A stretch of DNA of 64,000 nt from Symbiodinium microadriaticum (GCA_001939145.1 LSRX01000252.1:429282-493281), one strand, 5' to 3'. Shown: positions 43,944 through 55,390, numbered from the stretch's first letter. The notes: generated from the letters alone by a model not told the origin. Numbers and translations: made by a program.

Positions 43944-45022
43944 TAGTGGTAGTAGTGGTAGTAGTAGTAGGAGTAGGAGTAGGAGTAGGAGTAGGAGTAG
44001 GAGTAGGAGTAGGAGTAGGAGTAGGAGTAGGAGTAGGAGTAGGAGTAGGAGTANNNNNNNNNNNNNNNNNNNNNNNNNNNNNNNNNNNNNNNNNNNNNNN
44101 NNNNNNNNNNNNNNNNNNNNNNNNNNNNNNNNNNNNNNNNNNNNNNNNNNNNNNNNNNNNNNNNNNNNNNNNNNNNNNNNNNNNNNNNNNNNNNNNNNNN
44201 NNNNNNNNNNNNNNNNNNNNNNNNNNNNNNNNNNNNNNNNNNNNNNNNNNNNNNNNNNNNNNNNNNNNNNNNNNNNNNNNNNNNNNNNNNNNNNNNNNNN
44301 NNNNNNNNNNNNNNNNNNNNNNNNNNNNNNNNNNNNNNNNNNNNNNNNNNNNNNNNNNNNNNNNNNNNNNNNNNNNNNNNNNNNNNNNNNNNNNNNNNNN
44401 NNNNNNNNNNNNNNNNNNNNNNNNNNNNNNNNNNNNNNNNNNNNNNNNNNNNNNNNNNNNNNNNNNNNNNNNNNNNNNNNNNNNNNNNNNNNNNNNNNNN
44501 NNNNNNNNNNNNNNNNNNNNNNNNNNNNNNNNNNNNNNNNNNNNNNNNNNNNNNNNNNNNNNNNNNNNNNNNNNNNNNNNNNNNNNNNNNNNNNNNNNNN
44601 NNNNNNNNNNNNNNNNNNNNNNNNNNNNNNNNNNNNNNNNNNNNNNNNNNNNNNNNNNNNNNNNNNNNNNNNNNNNNNNNNNNNNNNNNNNNNNNNNNNN
44701 NNNNNNNNNNNNNNNNNNNNNNNNNNNNNNNNNNNNNNNNNNNNNNNNNNNNNNNNNNNNNNNNNNNNNNNNNNNNNNNNNNNNNNNNNNNNNNNNNNNN
44801 NNNNNNNNNNNNNNNNNNNNNNNNNNNNNNNNNNNNNNNNNNNNNNNNNNNNNNNNNNNNNNNNNNNNNNNNNNNNNNNNNNNNNNNNNNNNNNNNNNNN
44901 NNNNNNNNNNNNNNNNNNNNNNNNNNNNNNNNNNNNNNNNNNNNNNNNNNNNNNNNNNNNNNNNNNNNNNNNNNNNNNNNNNNNNNNNNNNNNNNNNNNN
45001 NNNNNNNNNNNNNNNNNNNNNA

Positions 45023-45070
<48 letters not shown>

Positions 45071-45205
45071 CCTACCTACCTACCTACCTACCTACCTACC
45101 TACCTACCTACCTACCTACCTAAATACATACATACATACATACATACATACATACATACATACATACATACATACATACACACACACACATACACACACG
45201 TGAGA
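43770..45205. repeat. GTC/GTA/GTAGGA arrays, 968-bp gap, ACGC/CTAC/ATAC/AC arrays
   Basis: Stepwise change of repeat type: (GTC)n, (GTA)n with CAG interruptions, (GTAGGA)n to 44053; N 44054-45021; then (ACGC)n, (CTAC)n, (ATAC)n and (AC)n. Long frames here are artefacts. Confidence 0.97.
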
Positions 45206-45763
45206 GAAACTTGATTCAGCGAATGAAATGACTAGGAAGCACCGTCAAGTCAACCCTAGGAAACCTGTCTGACATTATCACCCAAACCCTAACACCCTTC
45301 ACCCAATGTCCCTGAGCTAATACCAGAGGAATCTGATTCTTTTCATCTTGTTGTTGTAACACCACTACTTCCATAATGCTACAGCACCCACTGCGTACAT
45401 GACCAGAAAAGCGTCCCCACCTTGGTGGCGACCTGATGGTCTTTGGATTCCCCCGCAGCCCGCAAGGCGAGGCCTCAGAACGATTTGGCAAAGGTTCCTC
45501 GGGCTTCTTTTCATTGGGGCTTTACTTTTAGGGATTTTGCGGTTCAGGGTGGGAGTTTAGGGTTTCAGGTTCAGGTTTTGATTGGGCCTGAGGTTGGGTT
45601 TCATACATGTCTCAAACCTTACTTTTAAAGAAGCATGAGAACCATGGTGGTTTGACATTCGCATGTCGACATAAGTTAGAGCTTGGGCATCTCGGCTCTA
45701 GTATTAGGAAGTCAAGTTCAGGAAGTGGTGCCTCGAGTGTGGATGTTGTGGGCCCTACGCATC

Positions 45764-45928
45764 TTACCCCGAGGCCTCGTGCATAGCTTCAGGATCCATA
45801 TCGCCTCCACGTGCTTGAGCAGCGGGGTCGGGGCTAAGAGCAGCTGCTGAGAAGCCTACTGGTTGGCACAAGCATCGTGCTAGTGGCAGATGCAACCTGA
45901 GTAATCGTCGCAACTCGAAGAAGGAAAC
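45764..45928 (-). CDS. Candidate exon after a consensus intron
   Basis: Follows a 58-nt interval with GTAAGT donor (45986) and TTTTGTTTCAGTCAG|G acceptor, the most consensus-like short intron in the window. In phase from the upstream exon it reads FLLRVATITQVASATSTMLV to a TAG. Another open frame here (SAAALSPDPAAQARGGDMDP, ending at GG|GTAAGA) would need a different junction. Confidence 0.4.
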   Translation of the reverse strand, partial: VSFFELRRLLRLHLPLARCLCQPVGFSAAALSPDPAAQARGGDMDPEAMHEASG

Positions 45929-45986
45929 CTGACTGAAACAAAACATACAGGATCCAACGACGCAACGAATCCTCAAATCAACTTAC

Positions 45987-46097
45987 AGCCCCGAACAAAG
46001 TTATGAAGCCGCTCGAACGAAACCTTTAAGTGAAAGAGATGGTCTAAGTTTGACCCGTGTATGGGGTCGAAATTGTGAGGCAAACTTGACGAAAACC
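45987..46097 (-). CDS. Unknown protein, candidate exon with telomeric acceptor
   Basis: Acceptor TTTAG|GG lies at the end of a telomeric array; donor GGGGCT|GTAAGT. 36-codon frame: LPHNFDPIHGSNLDHLFHLK then VSFERLHNFVRG. Confidence 0.55.
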
Positions 46098-46270
46098 CTA
46101 AACCCTAAACCCCTAAACCCCTAAACCCCTAAACCCTAAACCCTAAACCTTCATCTGCCAAGAAACCTCGAGGGCCATGCAGGACCATGGCCTGCGCACA
46201 AAGGTCACTGCTAGGTCGATTGGGTTTAGGGTTTAGGGTTTAGGGCTTTAGGGTTTAGGTTTTAGGGCTA
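46090..46270. repeat. CCCTAAA and TTTAGGG runs
   Basis: CCCTAAA x8 (46092-46150) and TTTAGGG x5 (46220-46268), inverted relative to each other. Confidence 0.9.
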
Positions 46271-46492
46271 TCACCAGAAATGATGAGCCCCCAAATAAAC
46301 ACTGATCCCAAACATCTCGGGTAGACTAGAGTTCTAGGTTTTCACACGGAAGCTCTGATCAAGCGATGTGAATGAACTTTCACAGTTCATTTTGAGGTGC
46401 AACTAAAATGCCTCTATTATGTAAGGCCACAAACATTCAGCACGTAAGCACGTAGGCCGTCCTTGCCGGGTATCGATGTAGCTTCGGGTCAC

Positions 46493-46561
46493 CCCCCCTT
46501 TTGAGGAAGCAGAAGGTACTGTTGAGGGGATGCAAATCGACACAAGGAAAGTAGACAGTAC
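46493..46561 (-). CDS. Candidate exon, frame uncertain
   Basis: Acceptor CGAAG|GT; donor GGGG|GTGACC. Two frames are open: VLSTFLVSICIPSTVPSASS and TVYFPCVDLHPLNSTFCFLK. Confidence 0.35.
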
Positions 46562-46753
46562 CTTCGGACACATGTAAACAACCATACGGCCAAACCGACT
46601 GTTACAAAATCCGTGCGTGCATGCTCAAGTAACTATAGTTATTTAAAAAAGGTGCTTATAGCCTTACATCCTATCAAACCCCACTGCACGGGTTGATAAT
46701 TCCAGCACGTTCAGATTCTTGGCCGGCCCGATACAAGCTTTAGCTGCGGGGTC

Positions 46754-46857
46754 CTACGGCTGATGATCAAAATCCTGCAATACCATGATAAGGACTATAC
46801 CATAATTCCCATGGTTCAGGGTCCTTAAGGTAATGCAGGATTGTATCATCAACAGTA
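46754..46857. mobile_element. Inverted-repeat element, family C (copy 2, inverted)
   Basis: CTACGGCTGATGATCAAAAT ... GGATTGTATCATCAACAGTA. Its core TACCATAATTCCCATGGTTC is the reverse complement of the core of the 11.65-kb copy. Confidence 0.85.
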
Positions 46858-46886
46858 CTTCCAGTTTGATGGGCAAGTACAAGCGA

Positions 46887-46965
46887 AGGGTAAATATAGT
46901 CATAACCCGTGTTTAGGGGAGTTATAAAAATAACCCGACTTATAACTACCCATGAACCTCCAACT
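46887..46965. mobile_element. Family B element, left-truncated
   Basis: Right end TATAACTACCCATGAACCTC then CAAC, followed by TA. Confidence 0.65.
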
Positions 46966-47034
46966 AGGTAGGGCCAGCCAAACTCCAAAAACTTCAGATT
47001 CGCCACCCAAACCACAGCCACAGAGTCCAAGCCC

Positions 47035-47208
47035 CTAAACCCGGAACCCTAAACCCTGAACCCTAGACCCTTAACCCTAAACCCTGAACCCCGAACCCTA
47101 AACCCTTAAACCTGAAAACCTAAAGACGAAAGCCTAGACCCGTAAACTCCAAACCCAAAAGACTTTAGGTTCTCAGGGCTCCGCGGCACTCTCTCTCTCT
47201 CTCTCTCA

Positions 47209-47267
<59 letters not shown>
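47035..47267. repeat. CCCTAAA array and (TC)n microsatellite
   Basis: Degenerate telomere units to 47130; (TC)n 47191-47267 followed directly by TTTAGGG x4. Confidence 0.95.
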
Positions 47268-47268
<1 letters not shown>

Positions 47269-47855
47269 TAGGGTTTAGGGTTTAGGGTTTAGGCCATCTT
47301 CTGTCGTCTTGGTGCTCTGAGGTTACATAAACCTTCGAACTTCGAGCTGCAAAAATTCAGGGTGCAGAGTTTGGGTTTAGGATTTTAGGGTTTCGGGGGT
47401 TCGGAGCTTGGGGTTCACGAGAGCCTAATCATGCCGACCCTGACTTGTATGATGTTCCAACAAGAACGCCTCAATACGGTAACCTGATGTTCTAGAACCC
47501 CCCTGAGAAGAGCACGGAGTCTCGGTTAAAGGTGATAGGATAGTGAAGAGAAGGTCGCTGATTGACGGCTAGGAGTACCCCTCTTTATCAAACCCAAAGA
47601 ACGAGCCTGGACACGCTAAACCCCTGCAAGTCCAGCGGCCTCCACTTTGCCTGTTTCCAGGCCAGTTGCAAAGTCCGCCACTGCAGGGGAGCGCCGCGGC
47701 TCCTTTTTCAGGGTCTTTAGTAAAGCCCAAAGAGTTGGAAACCGAATTAAGTGCTGGGGTTCCCAAAAAATTACTCTTCAGTATTGAGGCCATTGGGGAT
47801 CCAACTTTTGGGGCTTCTACTGTAAGGCCAAGGGTGTACAATCCGGGTTTACTTC

Positions 47856-47937
47856 CTGTAAGATTTTCCACATTATTCTGTACCACGTTGATGCCAGTCA
47901 GGGTCCCCCGAAGCCAATGATCAAAAAGTTGGAGTCC
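47856..47937 (-). CDS. Unknown protein, candidate exon
   Basis: Acceptor GCAAAAG|GGA; donor ACAG|GAAGTA (GA type). 27 codons: GLQLFDHWLRGTLTGINVVQ then NNVENLT. A plus-strand frame (VKPKELETELSAGVPKKLLF, AG|G at 47690, GTAAGG at 47821) overlaps this locus nearby and is an alternative. Confidence 0.5.
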
Positions 47938-48167
47938 CTTTTGCTTTTTATGAGGTTTGACTGAACTCTTCAACCCTTGAACCTCATCTCGGCCCTCAGT
48001 CTCTAATCCGGGTCCACATGCGAAACCTGCGATCCGAACCCCTAAACCCTAAACCCCTAAACTTCAGCCAAAGCCCTTGGCTAGAAGACAGAAAGTGAGA
48101 GCCATAAGCCCTGAACCCTACGCCCTAACTTAGAGGCCTCCATGTTTAGACTAGGGCCTCGGGGTAT

Positions 48168-48168
48168 G

Positions 48169-48250
<82 letters not shown>
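48168..48250. repeat. (TATATG)n microsatellite
   Basis: About 13 units. Confidence 0.97.
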
Positions 48251-48703
48251 CTATGGAACTCTACGGATCGTACTAGTAATTGTTGAGACCCCTGTATAAT
48301 GTCCCACGAACCCTACTGTCTCCCTCATTAAATAATGCGGGCCTTGCTCCGCGAGACTAGCGAAGACGTAGGCTCATTGCAGAGCGAGACTGTCTCCTGC
48401 AACTAAAGATTTAGGGGCGAGTTTAGCTTTTAACCCCTCAGCTTTGCCAACGCACCGGGCTTGCAGGCNTATATATATATATATTCTATGGAACTCTACG
48501 GATCGTACTAGTAATTGTTGAGACCCCTGTATAATGTCCCACGAACCCTACTGTCTCCCTCATTAAATAATGCGGGCCTTGCTCCGCGAGACTAGCGAAG
48601 ACGTAGGCTCATTGCAGAGCGAGACTGTCTCCTGCAACTAAAGATTTAGGGGCGAGTTTAGCTTTTAACCCCTCAGCTTTGCCAACGCACCGGGCTTGCA
48701 GGC
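48251..48703. repeat. Exact 218-bp duplication around a single N
   Basis: 48251-48468 and 48486-48703 are identical. Between them lie one N (48469) and a short TA run. Each copy is preceded by a different TA-type microsatellite. Contains a family F-like end. Most likely two unmerged contig ends. Confidence 0.9.
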
Positions 48704-49131
48704 AACTTGCAGCTTCATGGAATGGGGTCTAGGGGGTACACTAAATGATACTTGTACGGGACCTATGCGGAAGTACTATTAGCAATTAATCCACCCCCTC
48801 CACTAGTCAAAAGCCAGGTTGCAGATTCCGCAAATCGCCTCAGCCCTTCTCTTGTTCAAGATTAGGGCACGGTATAGGGTTTATGAACCCTCTTCTGGGA
48901 CTGGAAGTCAGTTCAGAACTCCCACCTCCAACCCCTTCAATCTGCACCCCAATCCTCGCGCCCTGAAGCCCTAGTGACCTAGTGCCCGTGTTCTGTATCA
49001 AGCCTTGTCAGGCGGTTCAAGTTACCTTCGGTCATGCACTACACGTGCGTTTCGGTACCTGGCTCCATGGCGAGGATCTTCCAAGCTGAAAGGTACACTC
49101 CAGGCGGTGCAGGTATATACATATGTCACTT

Positions 49132-49213
49132 TTTGTAGGTAGGCAGGTAGGTAGGTAGGTAGATAGGTAGGTAGGTAGGTAGGTAGGTAGGTAAGGTAGG
49201 TAGGTAGGTAGGT
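49132..49213. repeat. (GTAG)n microsatellite
   Basis: About 20 units with two interruptions. Confidence 0.97.
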
Positions 49214-49287
49214 CCAACTTTAGATGCCTGAGTCACTAAAGCCCGACTTACAAAGCCTCGGGCCCAAAGTCTCAGACCAGACTTCAC

Positions 49288-49390
49288 GGTATAGAGGTTT
49301 AGGGCTTTAGGGCTTAGGGTTAGGGTTTAGGGTTTGGGTTTAGGGTTTAGGGTTTAGGGTTTAGGGGTTTAGGGTTTAGGGTTTAGGTAG
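49288..49390. repeat. TTTAGGG array
   Basis: About 14 units, mostly perfect. Confidence 0.95.
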
Positions 49391-49538
49391 ATGCCTGAGA
49401 ATAGGAGAGAGCCGGGCCAACGTAAAGAGATGCACGCAACAAGAAACGGGGGCCTAAAGTTTCCAGCTTAGGGCGTCGTAGGCCATTTTGGGATTCAACC
49501 ATAGGAAAGAACAGAAACTGTATCAACTGAGCACAGCC

Positions 49539-49765
49539 CCAAGATAAGCTCCCAAACCCTAAACCCTAAACCCAAGATAAGCTCCCAAACCCTAAACCCT
49601 AAACCCAAGATAAGCTCCCAAACCCTAAACCCTAAGCCCTAAATCCTAAACCCTAAACCCAAGATAAGCTCCCAAACCCTAAACCCTAAACCCAAGATAA
49701 GCTCCCAAACCCTAAACCCTAAGCCCTAAATCCTAAACCCTAAACCCAAGATAAGCTCCCAAACC
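49539..49765. repeat. Higher-order repeat: AAGATAAGCTCCC plus telomeric units
   Basis: Six copies of CCAAGATAAGCTCCC, each followed by a CCCTAAA run. Spacings alternate between about 33 and about 54 bp. The longer form carries GCCCTAAATCCTAAA. Confidence 0.95.
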
Positions 49766-49839
49766 CCAAACTCTTAGATCTCTCACCCGAAACCCTCGTA
49801 CCCTGTAAGCCCCAAGCGTTTCAACCCTGAAGCCCCCCG

Positions 49840-50360
49840 GAGATTTAGGGTTTAGGGTTTAGGGTTTGGGATGGTTTGGGGAAATCCCCAAAAGGCTCCA
49901 TTCTACTACTATGATGGAATTAGGTCCCTAAAACCATGACAAGGAGAGTCTTTTCTGGCCTAAACCCCAGAATGGTCAGTATATCTGGCTCCCACATCCC
50001 AAACCCCAAACCCTAAACCCCAAACCCCACACCCTAAACCCTAAACCCCAAATCCCAAACCCTAAACCCAAAACCTCAAACCCCAAACCCTAAACCCCAC
50101 CCCAAACCCCCAAACCCCAAACCCTAAACCTCAAACCCTAAACCTCAAACCCCAAACCCTATAACCCAAACCCTATAACCCTAAACCCAAATGGAGCCTC
50201 TCAGTCCCTTCACCCCCATGTGTCCGGAATCGGACGCAGGGTGCTGGCGCCTGGCGCAAAGGGGATCGTTTCGGTAGGGGTTTAGGGTTTAGGGGTTTTA
50301 GGGCTTAGTGGTTTAGGGTCTAGGGTTTAGGGTTCAGGCTTTAGGGGTTTAGGGCTCCTT
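49840..50360. repeat. Telomere-like arrays, CCCCAAA variant
   Basis: TTTAGGG 49843-49870; CCCCAAACCCTAAA units 49995-50190; TTTAGGG units 50275-50355. Confidence 0.9.
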
Positions 50361-50538
50361 AAAGGTCATGGAATGTCATGACTCAGACATAGGAAAAAGT
50401 CGCTTCGGTGAGGACCTGTTCGTGTTCGGATTTCGAGCTTGAGCCACGGTGTAGCGTCTCAGGTGTTCCTCACCGGCCTTTTTCCAGACCGATTGGGGCC
50501 ACAAGTACCTGAGAATCCTTTTGCTTCTAAAGCCATGT

Positions 50539-50646
50539 CTAGTCTCCGCAGAGACGCTCGTGCTTTTCTCCGCTCTGCATCTCTTGCCCTGTCGGCCGGA
50601 TTGCCTCGTGCTCGGCCAATTGCTGGTCATACTCTGCCTGGTTATC
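50539..50646 (-). CDS. Coiled-coil-like protein, candidate exon
   Basis: Acceptor ATCGAG|GAT; 35 codons to TAG at 50539: DNQAEYDQQLAEHEAIRPTG then QEMQSGEKHERLCGD. The Gln/Glu-rich spacing suggests a coiled coil. The frame is also open upstream (ELSEIE) into the adjacent family A element. Confidence 0.55.
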   Translation of the reverse strand, partial: DNQAEYDQQLAEHEAIRPTGQEMQSGEKHERLCGD

Positions 50647-50663
50647 CTCGATTTCCGAAAGTT

Positions 50664-50756
50664 CCCAGAGAGCCCAATACCCCTTAATTAAGGAATATAC
50701 CTTAAATCATTTTGAGGCCCCTATAATTTAAGGTATATTCCGTTGGGCTCCCTGGG
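50664..50756. mobile_element. Inverted-repeat element, family A (copy 5)
   Basis: CCCAGAGAGCCCAATACCCC ... CCGTTGGGCTCCCTGGG, flanked by TT on both sides. It lies 18 bp from the coiled-coil-like exon. Confidence 0.92.
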
Positions 50757-51039
50757 TTTCTTCAACCGGTGGAGACAGTGGAATCAGAACTGCATCCGCT
50801 CGCCTGACCAAGCCCGTGGCTCCATGACCATGACATACCAGTACCTTTCCTCAATGTCTCTCACTTCTTGCATGTTCCGCACTCAACACCAAAACCTCAT
50901 CCGGAGCCACCAACCTCTGAATCCCAAACCCTAAACCCTAGACCCTAAAAATCCTGAACCCCATTCGCCCTATATCCGAAAGGCCCAAGCCCCAAACCCT
51001 GAGCCTAAGTGAGGCCGAAGACCCTAAATCCTAGCCCTT

Positions 51040-51200
51040 TAAGTTTCAGGGTTTAGGGCTTCGGGTTTATTTGAGGTTTACGGCTTAGGGCTTAGGGTTT
51101 AGGGTTTAGGGCTTAGGGATGCTTAGGGTTTAGGGTTGAGGGCTGAGGGTTTTGGGCTGAAGGGTTTAGGGTTTAGGGCTTAGGGTTTACGTCCTACACC
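51040..51200. repeat. TTTAGGG/TTAGGGC array
   Basis: Degenerate. Confidence 0.85.
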
Positions 51201-51359
51201 CTACGTATTTCAAAAGCTGCCTGAAGCCTACATCACCCTACAGAACCCGCAGCCTTACAGGACCCTTTCTGGCACCCCTTACTGATAGTACCCTAAAAGA
51301 ACCCTTGAGCCCTCATAGGAGCTTATAGACGCCTTGCTAGACACTTACGGAAACCGTAA

Positions 51360-51490
51360 ACCCTACCCACCCTAAACCCTACACCCCAAAATACTAATCC
51401 CCAAACTCTAAACCCTAAACCATCCTAAACCCTAAACCCTACACCCTAAATTACTAAACCCCAAACCCTATAAACCCTAAACCCCAAATT
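51360..51490. repeat. CCCTAAA array
   Basis: Degenerate, with TACTAAACCCC variants. Confidence 0.85.
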
Positions 51491-51589
51491 CGGCCTCCGG
51501 CCAGAAGCGCCGTGGGCGGTCGCCCCGAGCGCGAGGGCGGGGCAGAGCGAGTTTCGGCCGGGAAGTCGAAGAAACCTCTTTTTGGGAGC

Positions 51590-51880
51590 TTTAGGGTTTG
51601 GGGGGCCTTAGGCCTTAGCGCTTTGGGCCTTCGGGCCTTAGGGCTTTAGGGCTAAGGGCCTTAGGGCTTTAGGGCTTAGGGCTTTAGGGGCTTGAGGGCC
51701 TTGGGGTTTTAGGGTTTGGGGGCCTTCAAGCGTAGGGCTGGGGGCCTTAGCGCTTTGGGCCTTAGGGTCTTAGGGCTTTAGGGCTTAGGGCCGTAGGGTT
51801 TTGGGGCCTGAGGGCTTAGGGGTTAGGGTTTGGGGCCTTGGGGCCTAGAGCTTCAGAGCTTGAGGCATCGGGTTTGCACG
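51590..51880. repeat. GGGCCTTAGGGCTTTAGGG variant repeats
   Basis: Diverged telomere-like units in which CTTAGGG and CCTTAGGG dominate. Confidence 0.8.
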
Positions 51881-52089
51881 GTTTAGAGTTGAGGGCTGAG
51901 GGTTTAAGAGTCGACTTTAGAGCTCTCGGGCTTGCAGGGTTTAGGCCCAGTGGAGGGCTTCAGGGTCCATATGGGCTCTCATGGCGGTTTTGGGCCTTTG
52001 GGGTTCACTAGGCGCTCTTGCTCAAAGATGCTACTACGGGTCCCGTACAGTTTTCGTAAGACTTGAGCGTTCTATATGATGTAAGTATA

Positions 52090-52127
52090 CGTGTATATGT
52101 ATGATGTATATATATATATATATATAC

Positions 52128-52158
<31 letters not shown>

Positions 52159-52748
52159 TGTATGTATACATATACATACATGTGAATACGTACGTACATA
52201 CAGATACACATACACACACATACACACATACACATACACACAGACACACAGACAGACAGACACACAGAGACACAGAGACACAGAGACACAGAGACACAGA
52301 GACACAGAGACACAGAGACACAGAGACACAGAGACACAGAGACACAGAGACACAGAGACACAGAGACACAGAGACACAGAGACACAGAGACACAGAGACA
52401 CAGAGACACAGAGACACAGAGACACAGAGACACAGAGACACAGAGACACAGAGACACAGAGACACAGAGACACAGAGACACAGAGACACAGAGACACAGA
52501 GACACAGAGACACAGAGACACAGAGACACAGAGACACAGAGACACAGAGACACAGAGACACAGAGACACAGAGACACAGANCACGTACACGTACACGTAC
52601 ACGTACACGTACACGTACACCACGTACACGTACACGTACACGTACACGTACACGTACACATACACATACACATACACATACAAATACATACACACATACA
52701 CACATACATACATACATACATACATACATACATACATACATGCATATA
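52090..52748. repeat. Composite microsatellite with (CAGAGACA)n core
   Basis: TATG units to 52165; ACAC units; then about 40 copies of the 8-mer CAGAGACA (52262-52580); N at 52581; (ACACGT)n to 52660; ACAT units to 52745. Confidence 0.97.
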
Positions 52749-52972
52749 CACACATAGGTAGGTTCGATGAGGTTCAGGATTTCTGGTTCTCAGCTCTGAA
52801 CGGAGCGTCCTACTGCTAAGGATGTGTAACTTGAAGGGCTCCTAACCCGGTTTGGGATTTAGGGTTTACGCCTAATGCTCTAAACCCGGGATTCGGGGCT
52901 GAGGGCGGTGCCTCTGCCCTCCCCCACATGCGCAATCTGAAGCTGCCGCGGGTCCGCGACTGTATGTTTCAC

Positions 52973-53110
52973 CGACATAGCTCACTGAAGCTACTGGTGT
53001 AAGTGCTGCTTGAATGCATCGGTAGTCTGCGGCTGCACATCTCTAAAGAGCCGGCTAAATATTGACTAAGCGTTGGCACATGCTCTATCTCCGCTACGAC
53101 AGCTTCCAAC
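52973..53110 (-). CDS. Unknown protein, candidate exon
   Basis: Acceptor CTGCAG|G; donor TGTCG|GTGAAA. 45 codons: LEAVVAEIEHVPTLSQYLAG, SLEMCSRRLPMHSSSTY, TSSFSELC. Good composition and both splice sites. Confidence 0.6.
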
Positions 53111-53242
53111 CTGCAGGCTTGCATGACTGCTGGTGCTTTCTGTGGGGTTGTAGGCTTAGAACGCAAAGTACACAAGCAGAATGGCGCTAAACCCTGACAT
53201 CTGAAGCATGTAGGTCCAATAAGATCCTCTGCATCCAGCATG

Positions 53243-53268
53243 AGGTTTAGGGTTTAGGGTTTAGGGCA
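53243..53268. repeat. TTTAGGG x3
   Basis: Short perfect run. Confidence 0.9.
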
Positions 53269-53289
53269 ACTTGCATTCTGTCCGGCTGA

Positions 53290-53542
53290 GCATGTCCTCT
53301 GCCATGTCATTTGGCATTCTGCAATACATTGCTTTCGAAGCTGCGGTGGTTGGGGCCCTTCGAACAACGCAACACCGCTAAGAGTCTTACCATATATGGA
53401 ACTACTCTGCTGACTACCATCCGGTTTAGACAAGTCCGATGCCGGGACGGTTGCAACACAGATTGTGAATGTCATCCAGATATTGCCAGTGCTGCTGTTT
53501 ATGCTATCGTGGCACAGCAGAATCGAAAAGCAGGAGCAGCAG

Positions 53543-53581
<39 letters not shown>

Positions 53582-53900
53582 GAGAGGGAGGGGGATGTCT
53601 TAAATCAACACCGCAAATTACCCTCGCAACCACTACACTCCTTGCTAGTAATTGGTACCCTTGCTTGTTCCGACCCGTTGTTCCCGACAATCTCAGCAAA
53701 CAGTCTTCCCCAGGCAGGCCGCACCCGCGTGCATGTGGCGGCAACATTCCGCACTGCCGGATCGATGCCACACCTGGCATGTCAGACTGGAAACCCTCCG
53801 GTACAGCTTGCAAGGGCCTAGGCGAGAAAGCACATGAACAGCGGCAATTACTTCAGCAACACAGACTCCCAAGATCCTTCACAGGCTATGTCATCTGAAG
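53290..53900. other. Possible coding region with (CAG)n, unresolved
   Basis: Long plus-strand frames run through a (CAG)n tract (53542-53578). A minus-strand segment ending at ATATG|GTAAGA (SDLSKPDGSQQSSSIY) is an alternative. Confidence 0.3.
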
Positions 53901-54304
53901 CCCTTCAGCTACGGTATGAGCATGCTACTAGTAACATAAATAGGGCTCCCAAGGGCCGGAGCTCCTCTGAAGATGCGACGATCCGCACTCCTAAACCTCG
54001 CAGCGTTTTCCTCAAGACATTGGAGTTTCTATCCTGGACCGAGAAGTCTAGTATGAGCTGAGCTGGATCGTACCCACCATAACGAACACACGCCCCTCAG
54101 GTGCTTAGCTTTATGCAAGGTTGGACACCGATGTTCTTGGAGCCTTTCAGTTTTGTTTGGGCGCAGCTTGGGGGTTTGAACATCGGACATCACAAGCTCT
54201 GCTTCCTAAGGTTTAGGGCCAAAGACCCCTCAACCGTTACATCCTGAAGCCCTAAGACCTAAAACCAAAACCCAGGACCCTTTTACATCATTAAACCCTG
54301 GACT

Positions 54305-54388
54305 CCTAAGCCCTGCAAACCCTAAACCCCAAACCCTAAACTCTTAAACCCTAAACTCCTAAACCCTAAACTCCTAAACCCTAAGGAA
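54305..54388. repeat. CCCTAAA/CTCCTAAA array
   Basis: About 10 units with an ACTC variant. Confidence 0.9.
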
Positions 54389-54552
54389 TAGTCCTCATAA
54401 GTCAGCTGCGACACTCACCGCAGCTGTTCCTTCCCAAGCAGTATACCTCTCCAGCCTGCCGCACATTATCAGGGGGAGGGGGTTGCTACGCAAAGGTTGC
54501 TATTCAAAAAAATAAACGGATAAGCAAAAAAAACAATATGTGTATGCATATC

Positions 54553-55090
54553 TAAACATATATATATATATATATGTATGTATATGTGTATATATATATA
54601 TATACATCTGTTTTAAATTACGTTATACTCTGGTCTGTTCTAGTCAATTATATTCTTGCGTTTTGAATTCTAGACATAATAGTATATCATCTTATATTAT
54701 TGCATATTTTACTGAATTGTATCATCGAGGCTGTAGTATGTTATATTGTATTATAACTGTCATACCGCGTCATATCATACGGTAAAAGAATAGGTCACAG
54801 TACACTATAATACTCCATTACAAGGTGATATACCATAACATCATGTTCGTATCATGTCAGGTTAAGCCATAAAACATATCATATCAGAAAACATCATGTC
54901 ATGTCATAACATATCATATCATGCCATATCATGATAGATTCTATTTTGTTTTGTATGTTGTATCATATATCATACTAGACTATCTTATACAATACTATAC
55001 TATATGATATTCTGTTGTATCATGACATGCTATATGTTTTGTTATACTAGAGTTCTATCATCTCATACTATATTGCCTTACATTTTTTCA
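54553..55090. repeat. AT-rich simple sequence with ATCATGTCAT words
   Basis: TA/TATG microsatellite, then about 450 bp of strongly AT-rich sequence with recurring ATCAT(A/G)TCAT words. No gene seen. Confidence 0.8.
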
Positions 55091-55390
55091 GCACACTTTA
55101 GGGGGCACTACAAAGGTTCGCAACTTGGGTTCAGATTTAGGGGCGTAGCGGTTTGAGCATTGGGGTTTAGGGATGTGTGCTCATTGATTTTGGTCCCTGT
55201 GTTCAGGAACCCGGCGCCTATGTGCAGCTTGTAAGGGCCTTCCCCCTAACAAAGTGGGTTCAAAGCCCCAGCATGAAGCTTAGCTGCCCTCACATGCTGG
55301 CCCGCTGTAGACAACGCGCATCGCGGGTAAATGTCTTCAACAGCCTTGAGATCTCTGAGCCCTGCAACAGTTTTGAAACCCTGAACTCAC

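Noticed and set aside
43633..45214. Frames of 440-500 codons
   Set aside because: Gap Ns plus GTA, GTAGGA and ACGC repeats; no unique coding sequence.
49539..49765. CRISPR-like array
   Set aside because: Regular boxes are present, but the spacers are telomeric repeats and the context is eukaryotic.
49885..49972. Additional inverted-repeat family shared with 57597-57669
   Set aside because: ACCATGACAAGGAGAGTCTTTT and ACCATCACGAGGATGGTCTTTT are similar, but arms and borders could not be defined.
50488..50934. Plus-strand exons around the family A element
   Set aside because: Open plus frames exist, but the minus frame (DNQAEYDQQLAEHEAI) has an AG|G acceptor and a coiled-coil composition.
52008..52819. 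Overlapping 220-250 codon frames on both strands
   Set aside because: All derive from (CAGAGACA)n and ACAT/ACGT microsatellites.
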